Shown piece after piece: positions 9,683 through 17,674 of a DNA stretch of 47,278 nucleotides. The notes under the pieces were generated by a model. It saw nothing but the letters and a program-made list of their open reading frames with translations, was not told the DNA's origin and ran no database searches. How positions within the stretch are numbered: position 1 is the first letter of the stretch; each line of letters opens with the position of its first letter. A program made the position numbers and the translations under genes. Source of the DNA: a virus; the IMG/VR virus record IMGVR_UViG_3300007345_000067, positions 1 to 47,278 of that record; one strand, 5' to 3'.

Positions 9683-11695
9683 TTATGAAAGTACAGCAGT
9701 TCTTACAGCCTTTATCTCAATCTCGCCTTTAGTGGCTTCGTATCTAGAGAAGTATATCTCAACATCAGATCCATTAATCCCAGCAGAAAAATCTCCCATG
9801 CGAGCATTGAGCGTAGATGCTGTGCCATAATCCACAAGATCGACATCGGTGCCGTTGTGCACCACAAGAAGCTCGGTGATTTGGTAATTTGGAGTGAAAC
9901 CTGGGCCGCCAAGGCTTAACTGAACAAAAAACTTAGCAGAGCGGTATGTTGTAGAGAAGGAATCAATTACTGTAGAAGTGGAGAAAGATGTCCCTGCTGG
10001 TTGATCAGAAGTGCTTACTTTGGTTTGAGTCTTACTTGCAGAGTTGCCATCCCAAAGAAAATCATACGCACCAAACTTAATCTCGTCGGAGAGATTGATC
10101 TCATACTCCCCATCTTGAGCAACAAATGTGCTGAAATTATATGTGTTAATTCTATGAGCTACGGCATTATCGCCCGTGACCCCAATCCACATATACCCAT
10201 CTTGAAGCTGAGCAACATCATTAACATCTGGGTGGTTTACAAATAACCTCCCGCTGGCGCCATCTTCGTTGAATAAGATTGCAACTGGTTGTCTTATGCC
10301 ATCAACGACAGACGGTGGGGTAAATGTCAACCCGCCACCATTTGCCACATAAAGTATTCTTCCAGAGTCATCTGCCCCGCCAATCTCACCAGTGATCCCG
10401 GTCGTGTCTACACCAACCATCTCTCCGTATACCGTTGCAACTCCGTAGCCATTTGCCGGGATTTCGGCGTTAGTGACCCCAATGGCATTCATTCTAGAGT
10501 TAGCGCCAGCATCAGCAATGCCGACGGTCGCCATTTTCTTGATCGGGTCAAAACCTACAAAATACACGGGGGTAAGCGCAGGTATCGCCCCTCCTCCAGA
10601 GTTTTTGACGTTAATGGTCACAGAAGACGTACCCACTTCTGAAACAACACCATTAGTCCGACTATATACTCTTACGTTACCATTAAGAGTGTTTTGATAA
10701 ATATCCCAGCGGCCTTCTGCAATTTGAGAGGTGTCTGGAGTATCGGCCAATTCTTTAACTTTAAAATTCCCAGACTGAATTACGTTATAGTTCTGATCTA
10801 AAATAAGCTTAGGAGAATAGGAAATTTTTACGTTTCCTGTAGCAAGCACATTACTACTTCCGTCATAGAGCTTAAAGGTATGCAGCGTAGCCTCAGCCAC
10901 AGTATAGTTACCAGAAGCCACGCCGCCGGGTGTTGTTCCGTCGTTGAGATACTGATCTACAAATATTTCTTCACCGTTGAAAAACCCGTGATCATTGTAT
11001 GTGAATGTGGATTCAGTAGCTCCTGTAACAGAGTCTGTTTGAAAAGATATTGCCGACTCTGAGCTAAATGTGACCACGTCAGAAGTAACATCAATGTCAG
11101 AAGAATCGATTACAAGATTATTTGCATTAAGCAAAACTCCGGTGGCAAAGTTGTGCTCGTCATTGATGACAAGAGTATTTGCTTTGGAGACATCTGTTTC
11201 ATCATCCGAAGGGATAGTGGTTGCGTATCCTCTCAGCGCGGTCTTATCATTTATCTTAAGTCTGTTTCTTTCTGTGTGAATATAATCTTCGCCATCTGCC
11301 CCGTCTTTAAATTGATCTAAGTAATCATCAAGGATTGCATAAGTTCCGGCTCCGATGTGAATCCAGTCACCAGCACCTCCGTTGGTGTATTTATTCCACA
11401 CCCAGAGTTGTACTTTACCTTCTGGGTCTAAAGGATCTTGTTTCTTTAGCCATAGCTCACCATGAGACAGATCTGGCCAGCCATCGATTGCTACAGATGG
11501 GTTTGGTGGATCCGCAGAATAAAAAACCCCACCGACTTTTCTAATATCGTTTTGATTATCTCTAATGTATAGAGAGATATCATCTTCGTCGTAATTTACG
11601 GCAATCTCACCGGCTTGGATGTCCGTGGAAAGTGGTCTTTTATTAAAAACTTGAGACCTTCTGTGAAGGATTACGTCTCTTGGTGAACCTGCCAT
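9683..11695 (-). CDS. Tail fibre-like virion protein (670 aa)
   Basis: The N-terminus begins MAGSPRDVILHRRSQVFNKR and leads into IQAGEIAVNYDEDDISLYIR, a pattern shared by many phage fibre and baseplate-attached proteins (AGEIAVNY...LYIRD). The remaining 600 residues are beta-rich with no catalytic motif that I can see. The segment LSHGELWLKK followed by WVWNKYTNG resembles a small beta sandwich used in cyanophage fibres. The gene follows the 277-residue YTK-repeat protein after 1 base, and ends 67 bases before the next promoter-like element and gene. It probably belongs to the operon starting with the tail tube at 14086. Confidence is good for a virion role; the exact position in the particle is unknown. 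Confidence 0.75.
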   Translation of the reverse strand: MAGSPRDVILHRRSQVFNKRPLSTDIQAGEIAVNYDEDDISLYIRDNQNDIRKVGGVFYSADPPNPSVAIDGWPDLSHGELWLKKQDPLDPEGKVQLWVWNKYTNGGAGDWIHIGAGTYAILDDYLDQFKDGADGEDYIHTERNRLKINDKTALRGYATTIPSDDETDVSKANTLVINDEHNFATGVLLNANNLVIDSSDIDVTSDVVTFSSESAISFQTDSVTGATESTFTYNDHGFFNGEEIFVDQYLNDGTTPGGVASGNYTVAEATLHTFKLYDGSSNVLATGNVKISYSPKLILDQNYNVIQSGNFKVKELADTPDTSQIAEGRWDIYQNTLNGNVRVYSRTNGVVSEVGTSSVTINVKNSGGGAIPALTPVYFVGFDPIKKMATVGIADAGANSRMNAIGVTNAEIPANGYGVATVYGEMVGVDTTGITGEIGGADDSGRILYVANGGGLTFTPPSVVDGIRQPVAILFNEDGASGRLFVNHPDVNDVAQLQDGYMWIGVTGDNAVAHRINTYNFSTFVAQDGEYEINLSDEIKFGAYDFLWDGNSASKTQTKVSTSDQPAGTSFSTSTVIDSFSTTYRSAKFFVQLSLGGPGFTPNYQITELLVVHNGTDVDLVDYGTASTLNARMGDFSAGINGSDVEIYFSRYEATKGEIEIKAVRTAVLS

Positions 11696-11696
11696 T

Positions 11697-12530
11697 TTAG
11701 TATTCTAAAGCGTCAACTAAGTAATTTTCATCGGATTCTTGGAGAACATTATCAATTGTCTCAGTGATAAACGTTTCCATGTAGAGCTTATTTACAGCAT
11801 CAAACTCATTTACAGGATCGGCAACGTCGCCAATGCGTTTCTTATTGACATTAAGAGCAACCTCTCCTGTATTTACATTTTCACCTATAAATACCTTATT
11901 TACAAATTTTGCCTTACCATCGGCGTAAATTGCACCGAGGTAATCTGTGGCAGAATTCTCCCATCTCTGAACTTCTGTAGTTGCAGAGTTGTTTGAAGAA
12001 CGAACAATTAAACTTACTGGTAAGTTATTAGAGTCGGGATCAATTGTTACGTCTGTGAGACTTGTTGGCGACTTAGAAACGTAGTCTCCGGTAATAGATA
12101 ACGCAGCAATCAACCCATCTACGTCTGTTTTTGTATATAGAACAGATTTTTGATAGTAGTTCTCTGCTAGGGTCGTATTGATTTGGCTAAATTGAGAAGA
12201 TACGCTACTATTTACATAAGTAGTAGATGCATATGCAGATAAGTTTAGATCATCAATAAGCTGATCAATTTCTAGTTTTGTGTATAAAGCATTTTTTTGA
12301 TATACACTAGAAGTGTCTGCTTTTGTATCTAAATACTTATCAACTTCTCTTTTTGTGTAAAAATCTCTTAGGTTAATTGAGCCGGGTGATTGTGTACCGC
12401 CTCTAAAAACATTTGGATTAGACTCTACAACTCTAGACGGAACAACCTGTTGTCTAGGTGATTGAATTATACCACCACCGCTAGGGCCACAATTTCCAGA
12501 GGAGCTATTACCACCAAATACGTTTGCCAT
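11697..12530 (-). CDS. Fibre protein with YTK repeats (277 aa)
   Basis: After a Gly/Ser/Pro-rich start (residues 1-50), the protein has three repeats of the form FYTKREVDKYLDTK, LYTKLEIDQLIDDL and LYTKTDVDGLIAAL. This YTK-x-E/D-V/I-D repeat is widespread in phage tail fibre shafts. The C-terminal third contains a SPTSLTDVTIDPDSNN stretch and a helical end rich in acidic residues (TIDNVLQESDENYLVDALEY). It is packed between the 338-residue gene (14-base gap) and the 670-residue fibre gene (1-base gap). A structural role as a coiled-coil connecting rod is inferred from the repeats. Confidence 0.75.
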   Translation of the reverse strand: MANVFGGNSSSGNCGPSGGGIIQSPRQQVVPSRVVESNPNVFRGGTQSPGSINLRDFYTKREVDKYLDTKADTSSVYQKNALYTKLEIDQLIDDLNLSAYASTTYVNSSVSSQFSQINTTLAENYYQKSVLYTKTDVDGLIAALSITGDYVSKSPTSLTDVTIDPDSNNLPVSLIVRSSNNSATTEVQRWENSATDYLGAIYADGKAKFVNKVFIGENVNTGEVALNVNKKRIGDVADPVNEFDAVNKLYMETFITETIDNVLQESDENYLVDALEY

Positions 12531-12544
12531 ATCTTACCTTAAAC

Positions 12545-13561
12545 TTATAGGCTATCAATTTCTTCTTGAGTTAATACTTTTCTTGTTTGTATCTTTGCTG
12601 CTTCATTTAGGTCCTCGTGATTATCGCAACAAAGGGTGTTACCTTTTAAATCGTAATAAGGAATAGGTTGCTCTACGTAATGACCTTCTGATCCAATTTG
12701 TACAAACTGATAATTTGGCAATCCTGTGGCAGATTGCGGACCTAAACATTTATTATACCCAGAGTTAACACAATATAACTTATCCCAATACAAATACTTT
12801 ACGCCATTCTCATCGGCAACCGGCTCATCATACGGGAACTTGGCATGAGCTCTTGCGTAGTATTCACCAGTTGGAATAGGCTTAATATTAATCCAAAGAC
12901 AAAAAGCATCACTACACTCGGATTCTATTAGGACAAAGTCACCGGGCTTGTAATAATAGTCTTTTTTAATTCTATAAGTTTCCCAGTGGTCACTATCTGG
13001 AACAATAAGATCCTCGTTCCAATTTGACTCAGCTTCGCCCCAATTCTCAAGATATAAATCAAGAACATATGGTCTATATCTTTCTTTTAGTTCTTCTATT
13101 GTGGGTAGCTGCGCAGGTTCTGAAACTCTAATGCTGCAAACTTTATCCCACTTAGTTCTATCTAAAGGTGGAGAAAGAGCTGGGATATCTTCTGTTGCTT
13201 CATAGAGTGATATCAAATATCCGTCGTCCTCTATGTATAAGACCCGATCTCCTACGAAATACGCAATTGTTTCTCTATATAAAGAGATAGACCATTTGTC
13301 ATTTGTCTCTGCGTAATTGAGGTTAAAAGTGCTAGGGGTTATTTTCCAAGGAAAGTCTATTCCGCCCCATGACTTATATACCCCCTTCTGAAACTCATAA
13401 AACTCATAGGTATCCAACAATTCTTGCAATGATATACCGCAAGAATTTTTATCTTTACAAGAGTCAGTGGGAGAGACAGGATCTGTATTTATATTAACGG
13501 CTTTAAGGCTCTCTACTTGGTCCTCATTTAGACACTTTTGTTGTCCGAATAAGTTTACCAT
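12545..13561 (-). CDS. Virion protein with a carbohydrate-binding-like module (338 aa)
   Basis: The first 50 residues hold three cysteines (KCLNEDQ, DSCKDKNSCG). Residues about 95-145 read like a CBM5/12-type chitin- or cellulose-binding fold: AYFVGDRVLYIEDDGYLISL, then YEATEDIPAL, then a Trp (KWDKVC). A second tryptophan- and tyrosine-rich stretch occurs around residues 190-265 (HWETYRI, YYKPGDFVL, LYWDKLYC). The gene sits between the probable tube and the YTK fibre, so it is likely a tail or baseplate component that contacts surface sugars. The CBM assignment rests on spacing of aromatic residues only and could be a generic beta sandwich. Confidence 0.65.
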   Translation of the reverse strand: MVNLFGQQKCLNEDQVESLKAVNINTDPVSPTDSCKDKNSCGISLQELLDTYEFYEFQKGVYKSWGGIDFPWKITPSTFNLNYAETNDKWSISLYRETIAYFVGDRVLYIEDDGYLISLYEATEDIPALSPPLDRTKWDKVCSIRVSEPAQLPTIEELKERYRPYVLDLYLENWGEAESNWNEDLIVPDSDHWETYRIKKDYYYKPGDFVLIESECSDAFCLWINIKPIPTGEYYARAHAKFPYDEPVADENGVKYLYWDKLYCVNSGYNKCLGPQSATGLPNYQFVQIGSEGHYVEQPIPYYDLKGNTLCCDNHEDLNEAAKIQTRKVLTQEEIDSL

Positions 13562-13564
13562 AGA

Positions 13565-13630
13565 TTATCTATCTCCGGCAAATCGAAGGGGCAGGTTTAC
13601 GCGTACTACGTAGCTATTTTTTATCTGCAT
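13565..13630 (-). CDS. Possible 21-residue micro-ORF
   Basis: The gap between the tube and the 338-residue gene contains an ATG at 13630 with a G-rich run (GGGGG) about 10 bases upstream, an open frame of 21 codons (start MQIKNSYVVRV, end RFAGDR) and a TAA 4 bases before the next ATG at 13561. Position and spacing suit translational coupling to the 338-residue gene. Such a short frame could arise by chance, so this is a weak call; a leader peptide or mere spacer are alternatives. Confidence 0.3.
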   Translation of the reverse strand: MQIKNSYVVRVNLPLRFAGDR

Positions 13631-13657
13631 TTCATCGCCCCCGATTATATACCTATA

Positions 13658-14086
13658 TCAGTTATAGGTAAATGTATCCATTACAAATGTAAGCTCTAGA
13701 GTCGATACGTTTGTAGATGATCTGTCTGCCTGACCAAAGTTCAGTGATGTAATCTGAGCATCGGGAACTGTAATTGTTCTATTGCCAAGTGGGCTTGGAT
13801 CTTCACCGCAGCTGACAGGAGTCACTGTAAGGGTGATATATGAACAATCGTATGTCTTCCAGAAGTCAACAATATCGGCGTGCTTTTCTGGGTCGAAAGG
13901 AACAGAAAGAGTTACTTCAGCAAGAGTACGAGGACCCTTGAGCTGGAAAATACGACCTCTTACACCGTCGGCATACTGTGTAGTACCAGAGGTGTCTCTG
14001 ATTCCAGAGAAAGTAGTGAAGTAGTGCTGGAAGGGGGAAGCCTGGATCCAGTACTGGGCTTGAGTAATTGGCTTATATGCTAACAT
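13658..14086 (-). CDS. Probable tail tube protein (142 aa)
   Basis: A 142-residue protein in the size range of myovirus tail tube subunits. It begins MLAYKPITQAQYWIQASPFQ and ends with two long beta strands (TSLNFGQADRSS and STLELTFVMDTFTYN), the pattern expected for the tube fold in which beta strands line the inner channel. FKGPRTLAEVTLSVPFDPE-like central strands (LKGPRTLAEVTLSVPFDPE) precede a VDFWKTYD helix. A GTTTAAAT element lies 43 bases upstream, so it likely starts its own transcript. It is placed on the opposite strand and 11 kb from the sheath gene, which is unusual. Identification is by fold-like pattern and size, not a unique motif; a baseplate or neck protein is the alternative. 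Confidence 0.55.
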   Translation of the reverse strand: MLAYKPITQAQYWIQASPFQHYFTTFSGIRDTSGTTQYADGVRGRIFQLKGPRTLAEVTLSVPFDPEKHADIVDFWKTYDCSYITLTVTPVSCGEDPSPLGNRTITVPDAQITSLNFGQADRSSTNVSTLELTFVMDTFTYN

Positions 14087-14121
14087 AGTACGTTATGTAT
14101 AATGCAATATTTCTAATAACT

Positions 14122-14129
14122 ATTTAAAC
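14122..14129 (-). promoter_or_regulatory. GTTTAAAT element upstream of tail tube gene
   Basis: One-base variant of the GTTTAAAG motif on the minus strand, 43 bases ahead of the ATG at 14086, in the portal-tube gap. Confidence 0.45.
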
Positions 14130-14137
14130 TATATGCA

Positions 14138-16024
14138 CTATTGGAAATAGGGATCAAACCATCTCCAGTAGCCTTTGGACTCTGGGTCAAGTGTTACTGC
14201 TTCTCTATGAACTGCGTATCTATTAAGTCTGAATACGCTGTGATATAACTTCACGAGATCAGAAGAATCCTCTTCCGACAAACTCTCCTGCTCGATAAGT
14301 GCTTTAAATCTTTGTAATTCTGTCTCATGCTTAGACTTAACCGCTTGAGCTTCTGGAGGAATCCGGCGAAGATTTCTGATCTCTTCAAAGAACCTATCGA
14401 TGACAAACACAATCTCACCTGGAGATGTAAACTCATCAATATCAAGCTTAGAGATCGCCATCTCATCGCCAGTGGAGTCTGTAACAATACGCTGGAATCC
14501 AACGTCATCAAGACTGCCCTTAAAGTTAGAAGCAATCGTCTGAGAGATTTTTTGTTTTTCAGATGGCTCTTCAAAGTCAAACAACTTCATGAGCTCTGAG
14601 CCAAACTCCATGTCTTCCGCCATTGGAGCCTCTTCCTCGCCATCTGGAGCCGGAGCAGCTCCTCCGTCCATAGGCGGCATCATACCTCCCATCATGCCTC
14701 CTTCTGGCATTTCTTGTTTTACCAGAGAAGGAATATTGAGTTTTTCTCTGAGCCAATCTACATCTTCGATTTGGTAACCAAGTGCTCCTAGCTGAGACAG
14801 AACTTGTACCATACGTACTGGATCTTCACGTTGTTTAAGATCTTCGAAGTTACGGGCCAATCGAGGAGGGTTTTTGCCAGGATAGTTGAGCTCTACGATC
14901 CAGCGAACTAATGTTGAGTTAATTGTTTCATCAAGCTCTTCAGAGAACGCCTTGGCTTTACGCATGCGCACTGAGTCGGCGATTTGATCGCGGGCAAATG
15001 AGCCAACACTTCCCGTCTCTTGGCCAACTGTTGTTTCGCCATTGATTACAAAGCTAATTTGCTGATCAATGTAGCTGATTAACTGATTATATAGTTCAGG
15101 GCGGCCGTTGCTCTCCAACCACTGAATATCCATCTCATCGGGAAGGACTACCGCGGTCTCTTGACCAAGACGCTGAAGAGCCGTAAATAGAGCATTTACT
15201 TCTTCTTCTGGAGTGCCAAGGCTGAACTTACCTACCGCGGTTGGGGTGGTATGCTTATCGGCGTATTGCAGCCAGAAATTGAGCAGTGTTCTTCTGAACT
15301 CAACCAGTGGGTATAATTGCCTACCTAACCCTGAGCCATGAACATCCATGAAGTTGCTATAGGCCCAGTGCCTATGCATAATCATTGAGCGAAGCGGAAT
15401 ACCCATGCCCTCCACCGGCGAGAACATAGTAATCAATCTTGGGCTCACTGTTCCGTCTTCGTTGAGTCTGAAAAGGAACCTACGTGGGTCACGGACTTTA
15501 ATCTCAGAGGGCACGATGTATTTGCCCTGTCTCATCCAGCAAATCTCACTCACGGCCATACCGAGAATAATTGATTCGCACATTCCGCGGATAAACGTAT
15601 CAAACCCTGAGTTTGCCGCTACTAATGATTCTTTGCCGTATGACTGCCGAGTATTACTACCCATGCGGTTAATCACTTGGCGAACGAACTCTGCTACTTC
15701 CTCATCTTCTGAGGAGTCAGAGGCGGGATATACCTCCCACGGTCTCTGTACAATTTCACCGATGAGCTTTTCCCAGGCCGCAAGAATTTGGCTGTCATTA
15801 AACAGCCTCATGTATTTCTCAATAGCCCTAGGGCCACCACCACCTTCTTCTAGAAGGATATCATCTCTACGCGGAAGGACTACTCCGTTAGTGAGATAAG
15901 GCGCACCTGAGTAGGAATAAGGATCAGACTTATATCCAGCCAGGTTGCCTTGAGAAACGCCCAGGGAAAAATACCGGTCGAAAAACCCAGATTTTATGTG
16001 TCTTTGGGGATTTTCAGAGCTCAT
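14138..16024 (-). CDS. Portal protein, Mu gp29 / DUF935-like (628 aa)
   Basis: The first 450 residues match the character of the DUF935 portal family. LFNDSQILAAWEKLIGEIVQ lies near residue 75, then FDTFIRGMCESIILGMAVSE, then a long helical region. INGETTVGQETGSVGSFARD near residue 330 corresponds to the family's glycine-rich QT block, and is followed by LVRWIVELNYPG. Twelve portal subunits form the DNA gate at the head vertex and bind the terminase. Beyond residue 450 is a Met/Pro/Gly-rich linker (MMGGMMPPMDGG) and an extra helical C-terminal domain of about 150 residues. It follows the small gene ending at 16041 after 16 bases. The call is firm at family level; no terminase gene is visible in this window. 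Confidence 0.8.
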   Translation of the reverse strand: MSSENPQRHIKSGFFDRYFSLGVSQGNLAGYKSDPYSYSGAPYLTNGVVLPRRDDILLEEGGGGPRAIEKYMRLFNDSQILAAWEKLIGEIVQRPWEVYPASDSSEDEEVAEFVRQVINRMGSNTRQSYGKESLVAANSGFDTFIRGMCESIILGMAVSEICWMRQGKYIVPSEIKVRDPRRFLFRLNEDGTVSPRLITMFSPVEGMGIPLRSMIMHRHWAYSNFMDVHGSGLGRQLYPLVEFRRTLLNFWLQYADKHTTPTAVGKFSLGTPEEEVNALFTALQRLGQETAVVLPDEMDIQWLESNGRPELYNQLISYIDQQISFVINGETTVGQETGSVGSFARDQIADSVRMRKAKAFSEELDETINSTLVRWIVELNYPGKNPPRLARNFEDLKQREDPVRMVQVLSQLGALGYQIEDVDWLREKLNIPSLVKQEMPEGGMMGGMMPPMDGGAAPAPDGEEEAPMAEDMEFGSELMKLFDFEEPSEKQKISQTIASNFKGSLDDVGFQRIVTDSTGDEMAISKLDIDEFTSPGEIVFVIDRFFEEIRNLRRIPPEAQAVKSKHETELQRFKALIEQESLSEEDSSDLVKLYHSVFRLNRYAVHREAVTLDPESKGYWRWFDPYFQ

Positions 16025-16040
16025 TTGGTATTTTCACACA

Positions 16041-16235
16041 TTATTCTTCGCTATCTTTAAACTCACTAGGGTCGATTACCTTAGTCAAGTCTATAAGAAC
16101 TGTTTCTAAATTCATTAGTCGTTCGGTAAGTTCTTCTTTTGTAAGTTTGCCTTGTTCCCATTCTGAAATAAGTTCTTCGGCTCCTTCGACTTTTATGTTA
16201 TAACCAGAGGTTAAGATGTTAATTCCTTCTTCCAT
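16041..16235 (-). CDS. Small unknown protein upstream of portal (64 aa)
   Basis: A small acidic helical protein read from the ATG at 16235 (MEEGINILTSGYNIKVEGAE). A longer frame from 16289 exists, but it would overlap the upstream gene by 79 bases instead of 25. The C-terminal half is a likely helix rich in Glu, Lys and Leu (LTKEELTERLMNLETVLIDL), suited to coiled-coil pairing. It lies directly before the portal gene with a 16-base gap, so a role in head assembly or packaging is possible. I recognise no family. Confidence 0.6.
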   Translation of the reverse strand: MEEGINILTSGYNIKVEGAEELISEWEQGKLTKEELTERLMNLETVLIDLTKVIDPSEFKDSEE

Positions 16236-17176
16236 AGTTCTTGTTCTTTGTGAATAGATTGATATAGAGCTTTGTATTTTTTCCTCCAAGCCTCGTCGTA
16301 TTTTCTGACGTACTTGAAGTAGTTCTTTTCCCAGGTTTCTTTGTTATAGAGATCTTTATACTCTTCTGGGACTGTTTTAGCAAAGAGTTTTAATTCGATC
16401 GCGATGATAGCGCTGATAAAGTCTCCGCGTTTTGAAATGATTTGCTTCTTCAAAAGATCGAGAGGAATATGGGAACATTGTTCCTTAACAACTCTAAATA
16501 AAGGGGAGTTGAACAAATCGGAGTTCTTCTCTTCTTTTTCCTTCTTTATGGTTTCTTCGTAAGCATTGTCTAGAATGCTTCCCATGAACGTCGAGTTAAA
16601 TTCAACATCATTGCCATCATTGATCTCGCGCCAGAATTTTTTAAATGACTCGTATCCGCGAACAATTGTTAAATGGGAGTAAGACTGGAGCTTTTGTCTA
16701 ATCTCTCTTTTTGCTGCGTCAGCATAATGCATATCTTTGCCATCCGGCCAAAAAGTACTTCGTTGAGCCAAAGAGTTTGCCCAAAGAAACGTGGTAAGAA
16801 GTTTCTTAGTCCTAGCGTCTCCTAGGTCTTTTTTGGGAAGATCATCAATGTCCTTAATTGCTTTCTTCCACTCATAGAAAACATCAGAAGCTTTATTTTC
16901 TGATGCCTGCCAGACAGGTGTTTTTGAAAGCTTTCCGATATGAGTCTCGTCTAGTTCGCCATAGCCAGTGAGTTCGTTTACAAGTACATCATCTTCTGAA
17001 AGACTTTGGTTTGTAATTATTTTAGGCTTGGCAGAATTTTTTATATGAGCATTAAACTCAACAACCCATTTTTCATGAATGAGCTGTTGCTCTAGTTTCC
17101 ATTTGTCGTGGGCAAGGATTTTATCTAACGCTGCTTCAGGCAGGTTGCATAGCGCTAGGATCTCCTGAGTTTGCAT
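16211..17176 (-). CDS. Unknown protein upstream of portal (321 aa)
   Basis: A 321-residue protein, mostly helical and rich in Lys, Glu and Trp, starting MQTQEILALCNLPEAALDKI. Repeated KW motifs (HDKWKLEQ, HEKWVVEF, YEWKKAI, KETWEKNYFKYV) suggest a helical bundle rather than an enzyme. There are no nucleotide-binding or catalytic motifs that I can see. Its start overlaps the upstream 158-residue gene by 41 bases. By position, in the same operon as the portal, it could be a packaging, neck or portal-associated protein, but it does not look like a terminase (no Walker A or nuclease residues). Function unassigned. Confidence 0.7.
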   Translation of the reverse strand: MQTQEILALCNLPEAALDKILAHDKWKLEQQLIHEKWVVEFNAHIKNSAKPKIITNQSLSEDDVLVNELTGYGELDETHIGKLSKTPVWQASENKASDVFYEWKKAIKDIDDLPKKDLGDARTKKLLTTFLWANSLAQRSTFWPDGKDMHYADAAKREIRQKLQSYSHLTIVRGYESFKKFWREINDGNDVEFNSTFMGSILDNAYEETIKKEKEEKNSDLFNSPLFRVVKEQCSHIPLDLLKKQIISKRGDFISAIIAIELKLFAKTVPEEYKDLYNKETWEKNYFKYVRKYDEAWRKKYKALYQSIHKEQELWKKELTS

Positions 17177-17612
17177 TAGTTTCTAACTTACGAAATTTTA
17201 CGTCTATATAGCTCATTATATCACGATAGTTCCAGCAATTGTCAATTTTTCTAAAAAGTTTACTATCGACTCTTCCGAGATCCATGCCTAATGTCAATAA
17301 GTTGTTAAGGCTGTCCCAGCAATTACTTCCCGGTTCGTCAAACAAGAATACCATTTTATCATCTTCAACTTCTTGGCGCTCGATTGCATTCAGGACAAAA
17401 AACAAACTTGAAAGAGTAATTGTGTCCCACCCAGCAAAAACAATAAAGTCCGAAGATTTAATAGTTGCGTCAGTTACCGACTGACGAGTCTTTACCTCAA
17501 TTCCTTCTCTTTCTGTCAAAATTTGCTCAAGATGCACGGCCATCTTATTGAGGTCAGATGTAGCATCTACAGATTTTGCTTTGATAATAGTTACAGAGAT
17601 TTTGGCGGGCAT
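17136..17612 (-). CDS. Unknown Rossmann-like protein (158 aa)
   Basis: The sequence alternates beta strands and helices: IKSSDFIVFAGWDTITLSSL, then KMVFLFDEPGSNCWDSLNNL, then NCWNYRDIMSYI. This arrangement of hydrophobic strands ending in small or acidic residues resembles a Rossmann or LOG/SLOG-type nucleotide-binding fold. I cannot identify the catalytic signature and would not assign an activity. It is the first gene after the GTTTAAAG element at 17634-17641, 29 bases upstream, so it heads the operon leading to the portal. An unusual cytoplasmic-type protein at the start of a morphogenesis operon deserves structural comparison. Confidence 0.65.
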   Translation of the reverse strand: MPAKISVTIIKAKSVDATSDLNKMAVHLEQILTEREGIEVKTRQSVTDATIKSSDFIVFAGWDTITLSSLFFVLNAIERQEVEDDKMVFLFDEPGSNCWDSLNNLLTLGMDLGRVDSKLFRKIDNCWNYRDIMSYIDVKFRKLETNANSGDPSAMQPA

Positions 17613-17633
17613 AGTTTCACATAAGCTACAAAG

Positions 17634-17641
17634 CTTTAAAC
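17634..17641 (-). promoter_or_regulatory. GTTTAAAG element for portal operon
   Basis: Minus-strand copy in a 62-base divergent gap, 29 bases from the ATG at 17612. It is back to back with plus-strand copies at 17647. Confidence 0.6.
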
Positions 17642-17646
17642 CTAAA

Positions 17647-17661
17647 GTTTAAAGTTTAAAA
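17647..17661 (+). promoter_or_regulatory. Tandem GTTTAAAG/GTTTAAAA elements for 1285-residue gene operon
   Basis: Plus-strand GTTTAAAG (17647-17654) overlaps a second copy GTTTAAAA (17654-17661). The ATG follows 28 bases after the first copy begins. Confidence 0.6.
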
Positions 17662-17674
17662 AAAGCGTGTTGAT

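Noticed and set aside
13651-13669. Terminator at the end of the tail tube gene
   Set aside because: The ACCTATA/TATAGGT hairpin is AT-rich and lacks a T-run after it; downstream fibre genes seem co-transcribed.
16211-17176. Large or small terminase next to portal
   Set aside because: No Walker A, Walker B or nuclease residues, and the size does not fit a large subunit.
1-17612. CRISPR-like array in the repeat-rich fibre region
   Set aside because: Repeats are protein-coding, vary in spacing and sequence, and show no direct repeat/spacer regularity.
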